From assembly GCF_902459775.1 (NCBI RefSeq), contig NZ_CABPSQ010000002.1:186001-250000 (forward strand): 64,000 nt of DNA, given 5' to 3'. The notes under the pieces were generated by a model. The model saw only the letters and a list, made by a program, of their open reading frames with translations, did not search any database and was not told the DNA's origin. Positions 1 to 7,832 of the stretch are shown here, piece by piece. Source of the DNA: Pandoraea captiosa (GTDB taxonomy: Bacteria; Pseudomonadota; Gammaproteobacteria; Burkholderiales; Burkholderiaceae). A program made the position numbers and the translations under genes. Numbering within the stretch: position 1 is the stretch's first letter; every line of letters begins with the position of its first letter.

Positions 1-13
1 CGCGAATCTCACC

Positions 14-1111
14 ATGACTGCACGTTCACGTTTTCATAATCCGGTCGACGTCCACTTCGGTGCGGGAGCGCTCGCCAATTTGCCCGCACTCGTCGGCCAC
101 CGCCGCGCGGTGCTCGTCACCATGCCCGAGGCACGCGCGCTCGGCATGACCGGGCAGATCGAAGCGCTGCTCGGTCAGCGGCTTGCCGGCGTGATCGATC
201 AGGTCAGCCCGAATCCGGATGTGCGGGAACTCGCCCCGATGTACGGCGACTTCTGGCGTCGCTATTCACAGTGCGAGGTGATCGTGGCGCTCGGCGGCGG
301 CAGTGCGCTCGATACCGCGAAGCTGTTGATGGTTGCGGGCGAGGACGACAAGTTCGCCACGCTCATCGATGTGCTCGATGCCGGCGGCACGTTCCGGCCC
401 ACGCGCACGAAGCGGCTCATCACGATTCCCACGACCGCCGGCACCGGCAGCGAAGTGACGCCGTGGGCCACGCTGTGGGATCGGCACGTGAAGCGCAAGA
501 AGTACTCGCTGCATCTTCCGCAGACGTGGCCCGAAGCGGCCATCGTCGATCCGTGCCTGACGCGTTCGCTACCACGCGCCGTCACGTTGCAGAGCGGTCT
601 CGATGCGCTCTCGCACGCGCTCGAAGCGATCTGGAACGTCAACGCGAATCCCATTTCCGACACGTTTGCGGTCACGGCGGCGCGCGAGATGATGCGCGTG
701 CTGCCAAAGCTCATGGCGTCGCTCGACGACATGCCGTTGCGCGAACAGGCGGCGCTGGCCGCCCTTCAGGCGGGCATGGCCTTCTCCAACACGAAAACCG
801 CATTGGCTCACTCGATTTCGTACGACATGACGATCCGCCACGGATTGCCGCACGGCATTGCGTGCTCGTTCACGTTGCCGGCCGTGATGCGTCTGGCCAT
901 CGGCAAACGGGCGGATCGCGACGCGGTGCTCGCACAGGTTTTCGACGGCGACATCGACGGTGCCCCCGATGCGCTCACCGCGTTCCTCAACGGTCTGGGC
1001 GTGGCGACCGAGTTCTCCGCCTATGGGGTGAGCGAGCCGGAGTCGGCGCAGATGATCGCCGCTGCGCTCGACGGCCCGCGCGGCCGCAATTTCATCGGCG
1101 CTGCCGCCTGA
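14..1111 (+). CDS. Iron-containing alcohol dehydrogenase, possibly phosphonoacetaldehyde reductase type
   Basis: A 365-residue group III (iron-dependent) alcohol dehydrogenase that should reduce an aldehyde or oxidise an alcohol with NAD(P)(H) in the cytoplasm. Visible motifs are the nucleotide-binding GGGSALD at residues 94-100, TTAGTGSE at 140-147, and the family's metal-ligand pattern D197, H201, H266 and H280. The compact length and the HSISYDMTIRHGLPHG segment resemble reductases acting on phosphonoacetaldehyde, but that substrate is an inference. The ATG at 14 is the first in-frame start visible; the upstream region is cut by the window edge, so its operon partners on the left are unknown. 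It is followed after about 220 bp by a permease on the same strand, so both may serve uptake and use of one compound. Confidence 0.88.
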   Translation: MTARSRFHNPVDVHFGAGALANLPALVGHRRAVLVTMPEARALGMTGQIEALLGQRLAGVIDQVSPNPDVRELAPMYGDFWRRYSQCEVIVALGGGSALDTAKLLMVAGEDDKFATLIDVLDAGGTFRPTRTKRLITIPTTAGTGSEVTPWATLWDRHVKRKKYSLHLPQTWPEAAIVDPCLTRSLPRAVTLQSGLDALSHALEAIWNVNANPISDTFAVTAAREMMRVLPKLMASLDDMPLREQAALAALQAGMAFSNTKTALAHSISYDMTIRHGLPHGIACSFTLPAVMRLAIGKRADRDAVLAQVFDGDIDGAPDALTAFLNGLGVATEFSAYGVSEPESAQMIAAALDGPRGRNFIGAAA

Positions 1112-1332
1112 TCGATGGGGGTGGCGCGCCCACGCTTTCGTAGTCCTGTCGTTGCCGTTGCATGAGTGTTTTCGAGTCTTACCCGCAGTTCCCGCAGCAC
1201 CCATTATCAAAACGATAGCCACACACCGGTTTTCGGCATGTGCGGCACCGAGACATCCAGGAGACAGACGCCCGGCGCAGACCGGTGCGTCGCAGCGCGC
1301 CGCCGGGGCGCGGCGCATCAACAGGAGGCGCA

Positions 1333-2640
1333 ATGGAACAGGTTCTCAACGGCGTTGGCGCGCGCGACGCCGTCAACGCCGAAAAAGCGGTGCGCACGGT
1401 CGCTTTGGCCAGCCTGATCGGCACGACGGTCGAGTGGTACGACTTCTTTCTGTACGGGACCATTACCGGGCTCGTCTTCAATAAACTCTTCTTTCCCAGC
1501 GGCGACGCATTCGTTGCCACCGCCCTCGCCTATACGGTCTACGCCGTGGGTTTCGCCACGCGTCCGCTCGGTGGCATTCTCTTCGGTCACTTCGGCGACC
1601 GGTTGGGGCGCAAACCCTTGCTGATCGTCACACTCACCATCATGGGCGTGTCGACATTCCTGATTGGGCTGGTGCCGACGTACGACAGCATCGGCATCGC
1701 CGCGCCACTGATCCTGCTGTTTCTGCGTTTGCTGCAAGGCATCGGGCTGGGCGGCGAATGGGGCGGCGCGGTGCTCATGGCATTCGAATATGCACCGCGC
1801 GACAAGCGCGGGCAGTTCGCCGCGTATCCGCAGATCGGGCTAGCCGTGGGGTTGTGTCTGTCGACCGGCGTGGTGGCCCTGCTGTCCTCGACACTCACCG
1901 ACGAACAGTTCATGTCGTGGGGCTGGCGTCTCGCGTTCATGCTGAGCCTGGTGCTCGTGGCGGTCGGCATGTTCATCCGGTTGCGCGTGCTGGAGACCCC
2001 CGAGTTCGCGAAGATCAAGGACAGTCAGCACGTGGCGCACGTGCCGCTCTCGGAGATCGTGCGCGACTATCGCCGCAATGTGTTGCTCGGCTGGGGCGCG
2101 CGTTACATCGATGGCGTGGTGTTCAACGTCTATGCCGTGTTTGCGATCTCGTATCTCGTGGGCACGCTGCACTTTCCGAAGACGCCGATCCTGCTGGCCG
2201 TCACCCTCGCTGCGCTGGTGCTGGTCGTGACGATTCCCTATGCGTCGAAACTCTCGGATCGCATCGGACGCCGGCGCGTCTTCGCTGCGGGGGCGCTGGC
2301 GTGCGGGCTGTCGTCGATCCCGGCGCTTGCGGTGATGCACTACTCGGGCAACGTGTGGTGGGTCTCGCTCGCAGTGATCGTGCCGCTCGGTGTCGCGTAT
2401 GCGTTCGTGTACGGTCCCGAGGCGTCGATGTTCTGCGAGTTGTTCGACACGCGGGTGCGTTACACCGGCATCTCGGTCGTCTATCAGGTCTCGGGCATCG
2501 TCTCCAGCTCGATCACGCCGTTGGTGGCGGCAACGCTGCTCGAATACGGCGGCCACAAGCCGTGGTGGATCGCGGGGTATGTGCTGGTGGTGGGGTGCCT
2601 GTCCGCGGCGTGTGCGAAAGCGATGAAGCGTACGTACTGA
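1333..2640 (+). CDS. MHS-family MFS metabolite:proton symporter
   Basis: A 435-residue inner-membrane transporter of the metabolite:H+ symporter branch of the MFS (ShiA/ProP/KgtP relatives). The N-terminal signature GTTVEWYDFFLYG lies near residues 34-46, the A-like loop GHFGDRLGRKPLL follows, and RLLQGIGLGGEWGG sits in the fourth helix region. About twelve hydrophobic segments can be traced. The ATG at 1333 is preceded by AGGAGG at 1323-1328, which favours it over the in-frame ATG at 1240, whose extra 31 residues are Arg-rich and not membrane-like. Members import small carboxylates or osmolytes; the substrate here is not known. A strong terminator follows. Confidence 0.9.
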   Translation: MEQVLNGVGARDAVNAEKAVRTVALASLIGTTVEWYDFFLYGTITGLVFNKLFFPSGDAFVATALAYTVYAVGFATRPLGGILFGHFGDRLGRKPLLIVTLTIMGVSTFLIGLVPTYDSIGIAAPLILLFLRLLQGIGLGGEWGGAVLMAFEYAPRDKRGQFAAYPQIGLAVGLCLSTGVVALLSSTLTDEQFMSWGWRLAFMLSLVLVAVGMFIRLRVLETPEFAKIKDSQHVAHVPLSEIVRDYRRNVLLGWGARYIDGVVFNVYAVFAISYLVGTLHFPKTPILLAVTLAALVLVVTIPYASKLSDRIGRRRVFAAGALACGLSSIPALAVMHYSGNVWWVSLAVIVPLGVAYAFVYGPEASMFCELFDTRVRYTGISVVYQVSGIVSSSITPLVAATLLEYGGHKPWWIAGYVLVVGCLSAACAKAMKRTY

Positions 2641-2737
2641 AGCGGATTGATTGATGTGGACGAAGGGTGTCCGGCGATCAAGTTGGCCGCGGTGATGCGG
2701 ACCGAGCGATGGGAAACGGGAAGCAGGGGGTGTGAGA

Positions 2738-2762
2738 TCCCGTAGCGAACGTGCCTACGGGA
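2738..2762. repeat. 8-bp inverted repeat upstream of the terminator
   Basis: TCCCGTAG at 2738-2745 and CTACGGGA at 2755-2762 are perfect reverse complements with a 9-nt spacer. It lies just before the terminator of the permease gene and could be an extra RNA hairpin. No T tract follows it. Confidence 0.55.
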
Positions 2763-2764
2763 AT

Positions 2765-2807
2765 GCGGCAGGCCGGCGGATGGCTCCCCGGCTTGCCGCC
2801 TTTTTTT
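2765..2807 (+). terminator. Rho-independent terminator of the permease gene
   Basis: A 12-bp stem (2765-2776 with 2788-2799, one G-T pair) with an 11-nt loop is followed by C and seven T residues (2801-2807). It ends transcription from the plus strand; the minus-strand gene beyond it has no T tract on its own side. Confidence 0.85.
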
Positions 2808-2852
2808 CGACCTTTCGACCTTTCGGCTTTCTATGCCGCCATGCGGCAGGGC

Positions 2853-3116
2853 TTACTGGCCGAAGTAGATCGAACCGGCGCGATTCACGCGACCCGGCAC
2901 TTCATAGGCGGGCGAGACAACCGAACCGGGCTGTGCGGCGACCGGACCCGGCTGGGCCTGCACCTGAGTCTGGCGCTGCGCTTGTTGCTGCACTTGCTGC
3001 GGTTGAGCGGACGGTTGCGAAGCGGATTGCGTATTCTCGGCAGCGTTTGCGCTCGTCACCGCGCCAGCGCTCAGCAATGCGGCCGCAAAAGTCGAAGCGA
3101 TCAGAAATTGTTTCAT
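2853..3116 (-). CDS. Small exported Gln/Pro/Ala-rich protein
   Basis: An 87-residue protein with a clear signal peptide (MKQFLIASTFAAALLSAGAV, probable cleavage after the SANA/A region near residue 25). The mature part is rich in Gln, Pro, Ser and Ala (QPQQVQQQAQRQTQVQAQPG region) and ends YFGQ. No domain is recognised; it looks like a small periplasmic or surface protein of low complexity. The ATG at 3116 is chosen because AGGAG (complement of 3125-3129) lies 8 nt upstream; the in-frame ATG two codons earlier at 3122 would be only 2 nt from that site. Confidence 0.7.
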   Translation of the reverse strand: MKQFLIASTFAAALLSAGAVTSANAAENTQSASQPSAQPQQVQQQAQRQTQVQAQPGPVAAQPGSVVSPAYEVPGRVNRAGSIYFGQ

Positions 3117-3316
3117 TTTCATTTCTCCTGTCTGGCGAGACGTCCACCATGGGCGCCGTCATTGCCGCCAATCTACGCGCGCGAGGCGAGGAGAAAAACG
3201 CGTTCTCGTGTAAGGACGCATTGCTGAAAACGAAATAATCGGACGTCAGCGCCGTCGATTCGTTGTGTTGGACGACCGACCGTGTCGCGCGTGACGCTCT
3301 CGCAGAAAGCCGCCGA

Positions 3317-3460
3317 TCAGTGGCGCTTGAAGGACGTCGCCGACGTCACGCGTACGCGCGCTTCTTGCTGGCGACGCGAGCGTGCGGCGCGGCTGCGCAG
3401 ATACGAAGCGGTGAGCAGCGAAGCGCTCGCCAACAAAAGGAAGGAACCGAGGGCAGCCAT
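3317..3460 (-). CDS. Predicted 47-residue single-span membrane microprotein
   Basis: A short open frame that translates as a 47-residue protein: an N-terminal hydrophobic helix (AALGSFLLLASASLLTASYL, residues 2-21) followed by a strongly basic tail (RSRAARSRRQQEARVRV...) ending KRH. An AGGAG ribosome site (complement of about 3469-3473) lies 8 nt before the ATG at 3460. The positive charge after the helix predicts an N-out or short-loop inner-membrane anchor with a cytoplasmic tail. No family is recognised. It is too short for routine gene calls; evidence is the RBS, the clean helix plus basic tail, and codon choice. Confidence 0.5.
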   Translation of the reverse strand: MAALGSFLLLASASLLTASYLRSRAARSRRQQEARVRVTSATSFKRH

Positions 3461-3902
3461 GGTAATGCTCCTGTAGACCGGCATCGTCCGCGGTGCGGCG
3501 CACCCTGCGAGCCACGATGTCGGCTAACTTCATCATGTTGTCACTCTACTGCCGACGCACTTGGCGATAAAGCCCATCTGAGCAAACACCCTATTTCACC
3601 TGGCGTCGTAGAGCCTTAATTCGTCCCAAAAACCGGATAAATGCGTGAAGAATTCGCGATGCATATTCGGTTCAACGGCACCAAATGATTGATTTTCAAT
3701 AGGTTTTTCGAATCGGACGATCGGTTGCATTTCGTAGACGTTCAGTTGCGAAAAAACCACGGGTTTTCCCTAAGATTCAGTCATGCCAACGCGACGGACA
3801 CCGCAACGCAGCAAAACGAAGTGCCGCCCGGCCTCGACGCTGATGATGCCCCGAACGCTAGCTGAACCGGAAGTACTCAACCAAATTGACAGGAGTCTCA
3901 CC
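3461..3902. other. Intergenic region with promoter(s) only
   Basis: About 440 bp, visibly more AT-rich than its surroundings around 3630-3780. It separates the divergent 47-residue ORF and the DUF4148 gene and should hold their promoters. An in-frame upward extension of the DUF4148 gene to 3783 exists but has no ribosome site and no hydrophobic character. I see no RNA gene or repeat in it. Confidence 0.5.
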
Positions 3903-4217
3903 ATGAACACCCGTATCCTTGCCGCCGTTGTTGCCGCTGCCTCGTTTGTTTCGGCCTCCGCTTTCGCCGACGCCCGTTATGACGACAACATCTCGAACCT
4001 GCCTGTGGCGACGCAAAGCCAGGTGAGCCGCGCCGACGTGCGCGCCGAACTGGCCCAGGCCAGCGCTAACGGTCAACTGATCCAGACCGAAACCGGCGCG
4101 CCGCTCGTCACGGCCTCGCATGTCGACACGGCGCCGGTCGCCGCACCGCTTACGCGTGCAGACGTGCGTGCCCAACTGAACGACCGTAACGTGTTTGCGC
4201 AAGACAGCCGCTCGTAA
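3903..4217 (+). CDS. DUF4148-type exported protein
   Basis: A 104-residue exported protein with a signal peptide (MNTRILAAVVAAASFVSASA, cleavage probably AFA/DA at 22-23). The mature part carries the hallmark SRADVRAELAQA at residues 42-53, typical of the small DUF4148 proteins that are abundant in Burkholderiaceae, and a second copy of that motif, LTRADVRAQL, at 83-92. Function is unknown; such proteins are periplasmic and often stress-related. The ATG at 3903 is preceded by AGGAG, about 8 nt upstream. A strong terminator follows 25 bp after the stop, so it is a single-gene transcript. Confidence 0.85.
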   Translation: MNTRILAAVVAAASFVSASAFADARYDDNISNLPVATQSQVSRADVRAELAQASANGQLIQTETGAPLVTASHVDTAPVAAPLTRADVRAQLNDRNVFAQDSRS

Positions 4218-4241
4218 TCGCATCGCCCCCCCGATGTCGCG

Positions 4242-4278
4242 AAGCCGCCGGCCCGAATGGGTCGGCGGCTTTTCTTTT
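4242..4278 (+). terminator. Rho-independent terminator of the DUF4148 gene
   Basis: AAGCCGCCG at 4242-4250 pairs with CGGCGGCTT at 4263-4271, extended inward by GCCC/GGGT and closing on a GAAT loop, followed by a T-rich run (TTTCTTTT region). Confidence 0.85.
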
Positions 4279-4496
4279 ATGGTGACGTCAGTAACGACGT
4301 AGGCCCGTTGATTGCGGACGCCGCACAACAATCGTCGCGCCAAATACAGAAGCGTTTCGGATCCGCGTCCGTAGAATCCGCGCAGCCGTTCCGAACCCTA
4401 AGGGGAACGACTCACGGCACGTCCACCGGCGAGGTCGACCCAGCGGGTCTCCCTACGCTTCCTCTGCCCCCTCTCTCCCGTTGCCTACGTTACCGA

Positions 4497-5633
4497 ATGG
4501 TGCAAATCTCACTTCATCGACCGACTCACACGCCGGCGGCGTCGCAATACGCGATAGACGCAATAGACGCCCCCCACTACTTCCTGCGCCCGGTCGAAAT
4601 CTTGCGCATCGCTCGCACACCGATGGCTCCCCCCGCGCCGAAACGCTATCGCGGTTTCGATCGCGTTACGCAGTCGCTGCGGCATATTGCCATCGCGGTC
4701 AACATGACGATGCGAGCGAAATTGCGCGTGGACCCGTTGGAAGTTCAGGTGAGCGTTTTCGGTGGACGGATGCACATCGCATCGAATTTCCACGCCGCAC
4801 GCATCTGCGAGGCGCTTCATCACGCGTTGACGGACGACGCGCTGCTATCAGGCGCGCCACGGCGGCCGGCGCACACCGACACACGCAATTGGGATGCCAT
4901 GGTCATGTCGCGTCGCGTGCGCGACATCGGCAAGCTCAGGCGTCACTACGTCGAGGGTCACGGGCTTGCCGCAATGCGCGATGCGGCGCGTGACGAAGTG
5001 ACGGCAGGCATCGGATTGCCCGCGCAGGGTGCGGTGCCGCACGCCAGCGCGCTGCGGCAACTCGACGACGCGCTCGATACGCTGCACCGCGTGTTGCGGG
5101 ACGCCGCAAGTCCCCGGCCGACGTTTCGCGATCTGGTCGTGCACACGCCAATGACGAACACGCCTGGTCTCGCATCGTTGCCGCCGGGCTGCACGGAAAC
5201 GATGCATGCGGAGCAGTGCATCGAGGCGGCAATCGCGCAACAGGTGGACGAATGGCATGGCGCCGCCGTCGCCCGACTGCGCCTGCCTCGCGATGCACTG
5301 ATCGTCGTGCCGATGGCCGGCCGCTTCGTGCCATGTGCGGCATGCGCCGAAGTCGAAGCCGAGAGCCGCACCAACGGCGGCCTGTTCGATCCGGCCAACG
5401 GCCGCTTCGTGCTTCATCGCAGCAGCCGACGCATTGGCAAGGCGTTCGCAGACGAGGTGCAGCACATCGCGCAGGCGACGCTGTCCAGGACACCGGCGCT
5501 CGCCGCACAGCGCGCTCAGGCAATCGCGGACCGGTTCCGCCACGCCCCGCAATCGCTTCGCGCGTATGGAGAACCGGTGGTGCTCGATTACTCGCTGGAC
5601 ACCGAAAGCGAGACCTCGGGCGACGAATCGTGA
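4497..5633 (+). CDS. Predicted zinc deaminase-fold protein, candidate toxin or effector
   Basis: A 378-residue protein of no family I can name. Its C-terminal half has the two-part signature of the cytidine-deaminase fold: H237-A238-E239 (TMHAEQCIEAAI) and, 41 residues on, P279-C280-A-A-C283 after a hydrophobic strand (DALIVVPMAGRFVPCAAC). These would give the zinc ligands His/Cys/Cys and the proton-shuttling Glu. The strand GRFVLHRSSRR follows, as the fold needs. A possible first beta hairpin ending in Asn (VSVFGGRMHIASN, 85-97) lies far upstream, leaving a long insertion. There is no signal peptide or membrane segment. The start is uncertain: the ATG at 4497 has no clear ribosome site, and reading further up runs into the preceding terminator. 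It converges, 38 bp apart, on a putative type III effector/chaperone unit, which suggests a secreted effector or toxin. Substrate (nucleotide, nucleic acid or protein side chain) is unknown. Confidence 0.7.
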   Translation: MVQISLHRPTHTPAASQYAIDAIDAPHYFLRPVEILRIARTPMAPPAPKRYRGFDRVTQSLRHIAIAVNMTMRAKLRVDPLEVQVSVFGGRMHIASNFHAARICEALHHALTDDALLSGAPRRPAHTDTRNWDAMVMSRRVRDIGKLRRHYVEGHGLAAMRDAARDEVTAGIGLPAQGAVPHASALRQLDDALDTLHRVLRDAASPRPTFRDLVVHTPMTNTPGLASLPPGCTETMHAEQCIEAAIAQQVDEWHGAAVARLRLPRDALIVVPMAGRFVPCAACAEVEAESRTNGGLFDPANGRFVLHRSSRRIGKAFADEVQHIAQATLSRTPALAAQRAQAIADRFRHAPQSLRAYGEPVVLDYSLDTESETSGDES

Positions 5634-5671
5634 GCGTCGCCTGATCCGCGTGTTAGCCAGCGTTCTCCGCG

Positions 5672-7081
5672 TCAGGGGAGGGTGCGCAGCGCGTCTTCCT
5701 TCAATCGGGCGAGCATCGCGGCGCCCAGCGGCGTATCGTTCAGATCGGCGTAGGCGGCGCGGTCACGGTAATCCAGCATTTCGTCGCCGTCCGTCACGCC
5801 CACCGACGCGGACATGATCTCGTGATACGAGTGATGGTTCTTGGGCGGCATGAGGTTAGCCATCATCACCATGCGGGCTTCGGCAAGCGACGGCCAGTCG
5901 GACACATCGGTCGAATAGGACGCCATTTCCTTGCACTGCGCGTAGTGATTCAGATAACGCAGCGTATGACCGCTCGGCCCCGAGATGACGGGCTTGTCGT
6001 GGACGATGGCGCCCAGCGCGAACTTCGCGATCTGCGGATCGTTACGGTCGGACGTTCGCACCATGTTCGAGCGATCCCCCGTGCGGTGCTGACGCACAGC
6101 GGGGCCGACCGGATTCAGGTCGCGCCTATTGGCTTCGTCACCCGTGTATTCGGCGGTACTCCATGTGATGTCGAGCGCGTCGTGCAGGAGTCGTTTGCGC
6201 GCTTCGACGTCGCACTTGAACATGTACTCGACGACATCGCTCGTCGCCGCAAATCCCTCATCCTCGTACACCCTTGCCACGCCCGCGCGTGCCAATGCCG
6301 ATGCGAAGAGGTCTTTGTCGCCGGACCCGTGACGCAACGCGTCCCAGCGTGCCTGCATGACAGCGCGGATGCGCTCGGGCAACTGCTTGGGTGATTTGAT
6401 TTCGGCGATCGGCACATCGAACTCGCGCAGATTCCACGGGTGCATGGGATTCTCCGGATGCGATGCCGCATTGAACATGTTGCGGCGGCGCTTGGGGTCG
6501 GGCGCGCCGGGATCGTCGTACTCCGGCGCCTCGGCCTTGACCAGTGTCGCGAGCACGTGGGCGTCCAGCGTGTCGCGCGAATTCAGGCATTCGTCCGCAC
6601 CGCCGATGCCCACGCGTTCCGCATAAATCTTGGCCTGTGCACTCACCTCGAACCCTCCGAAGTGCATTGGCGTGCCGGTCAGCTCGCGAATGCGACGTGC
6701 GATATCGCGAATCGTCGGCTCGTCGCACAACGCCTGTCCAAGCTTGCGTTCAAACTCCACGCGTGCGGCGGCTTTCGGATAGTACGGCGCGCAATCGAAC
6801 AGATTGCGCCCGACGTCGACCTCGCGAAATGTCTCGAAGGTTTGACAATCGGGCAACGACTTCAGCGACTCGAGAGACTCGGAGCGGGCACTGAGTCCCT
6901 TGCCGATCCCCAGCGCGGGCATGGGTCGTTCGGGCGCCATTTGCACTTGCCGCTCAAGCGCCCGATTGTCGAATTCGCTGGCTACGCGTGCCCGGTTCAA
7001 AAACTGGACGCTGCGCACGAAGTTCAGAAGATTGTCGCTGGAACCGACGCGCGAAATGTCTGACTGCACCCTCAACATCAT
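5672..7081 (-). CDS. Putative type III secretion effector (no named family)
   Basis: A 469-residue soluble protein lacking a signal peptide or membrane helix. The first 80 residues are rich in Ser, Asn, Gln and Arg, as is usual for a type III secretion signal plus chaperone-binding region. The distal part contains HDKPVISGPSGHTLRYLNHY (361-380) and PPKNHHSYHEIM (412-423) with H416, H417, H420 and E421, a cluster that could be catalytic or metal-binding; I cannot assign it to a known activity. It starts 3 nt after the stop of a small CesT-like chaperone gene, so the two are almost certainly translationally coupled. Two consecutive ATGs (7081 and 7078) can serve as start, with GAGG about 10 nt upstream. 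Effector status rests on the chaperone pairing, not on homology. Confidence 0.75.
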   Translation of the reverse strand: MMLRVQSDISRVGSSDNLLNFVRSVQFLNRARVASEFDNRALERQVQMAPERPMPALGIGKGLSARSESLESLKSLPDCQTFETFREVDVGRNLFDCAPYYPKAAARVEFERKLGQALCDEPTIRDIARRIRELTGTPMHFGGFEVSAQAKIYAERVGIGGADECLNSRDTLDAHVLATLVKAEAPEYDDPGAPDPKRRRNMFNAASHPENPMHPWNLREFDVPIAEIKSPKQLPERIRAVMQARWDALRHGSGDKDLFASALARAGVARVYEDEGFAATSDVVEYMFKCDVEARKRLLHDALDITWSTAEYTGDEANRRDLNPVGPAVRQHRTGDRSNMVRTSDRNDPQIAKFALGAIVHDKPVISGPSGHTLRYLNHYAQCKEMASYSTDVSDWPSLAEARMVMMANLMPPKNHHSYHEIMSASVGVTDGDEMLDYRDRAAYADLNDTPLGAAMLARLKEDALRTLP

Positions 7082-7084
7082 GAC

Positions 7085-7582
7085 TTAATGAACCTCACTT
7101 CTTAAAAACGCGATCAATGTTTGATATTCGGAGAAGCATCGGTCGAGTCGGCTCGCTGCGGACTCGGCGGTGGCGTCGTATTCGAAGTCCGTTATGCCGA
7201 ACAACACGCAGTCCTGCGCGGCCGGCATGAAAAGCGTGCGCGCAGGCGTGTTCCCCGAAAAGCAGTTCGTCGTGATCCACGGAATCAGGTCGGCGTGATG
7301 CCGCGCCGCAGGCGGCAAGGCGATGCGAAAGTAGAGATCGAACGTGTCGAGCGTGCCGTTGGCGCGAAAGTAGACGGCGTCGCCGTTCTCCAGTGTCACA
7401 CCCGCGCCGGGCGTGTCGCGGGCCTGAAGGTCATGGAGCTGAAAGCGGCGACTTAGCGCGTCCAGGAAATCGTTCAGCCGGCGCTGCGGCATGTCGAACG
7501 TCACAGGCGACGCGTGCGAAGTCGGGTCGACCCGGTCGACGTGTGCTGGCTCAGATGTCGAACCACGGAAGTTGAGTTGCAT
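7085..7582 (-). CDS. Putative class I type III secretion chaperone (CesT-like)
   Basis: A 165-residue acidic protein with the layout of CesT/SicP-type chaperones: a first amphipathic helix (RLNDFLDALSRRFQL, 35-49), beta strands with aromatic and acidic residues (DAVYFRANGTLDTFDLYFRI, 68-87), the segment LIPWITTNCFSGNTPARTLFMP in the middle, and a C-terminal helix that includes LDRCFSEYQTLIAFL. Such proteins dimerise and bind the N-terminal part of one effector in the cytoplasm before secretion. Its position immediately upstream of a 469-residue candidate effector, with a 3-nt gap, is the classic arrangement. The assignment is by fold-like pattern and context; sequence identity in this family is always low. 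No type III apparatus genes are in the window. Confidence 0.65.
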   Translation of the reverse strand: MQLNFRGSTSEPAHVDRVDPTSHASPVTFDMPQRRLNDFLDALSRRFQLHDLQARDTPGAGVTLENGDAVYFRANGTLDTFDLYFRIALPPAARHHADLIPWITTNCFSGNTPARTLFMPAAQDCVLFGITDFEYDATAESAASRLDRCFSEYQTLIAFLRSEVH

Positions 7583-7768
7583 GCTGCTGTTGCCAGATCG
7601 TGGTGAAAAGAGCGGCGCATGGTAGCCGCTCGTCGTTACCGCGAATAGACAGCGCGCCCCTTTTGGGGTGAATCATGACGATTGATGCCGCAATTTCCCG
7701 GCTATGGTATTCGCGTCATGCGTGTCGGATCTTTCCGCTCTTTCCGTTCGTTAGGATCTGAAACGGGC

Positions 7769-7793
7769 AAAAAAAAGCCGCCCGGAGGCGGCT
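7769..7793 (-). terminator. Rho-independent terminator of the adenosine deaminase operon
   Basis: Read on the minus strand: AGCCGCC, a TCC loop, GGGCGGCT, then a run of eight T. It lies about 40 bp after the adenosine deaminase stop codon. Confidence 0.85.
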
Positions 7794-7832
7794 GAAGGTC
7801 GGGTGAGACCAAGGAAAGCGTTGCGCTGGCGC

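Noticed and set aside
3246-3320. Promoter or RNA element between 3240 and 3320
   Set aside because: No hairpin, tRNA-like or riboswitch pattern could be traced.
3246-3536. 96-residue minus-strand frame over the small membrane ORF
   Set aside because: No ribosome site and Arg-rich out-of-frame composition; the 47-residue frame inside it is better supported.
4257-4496. Upstream extension of the deaminase-like gene
   Set aside because: It starts inside the hairpin terminator of the preceding gene and encodes no coherent sequence; a start at 4497 is more reasonable.
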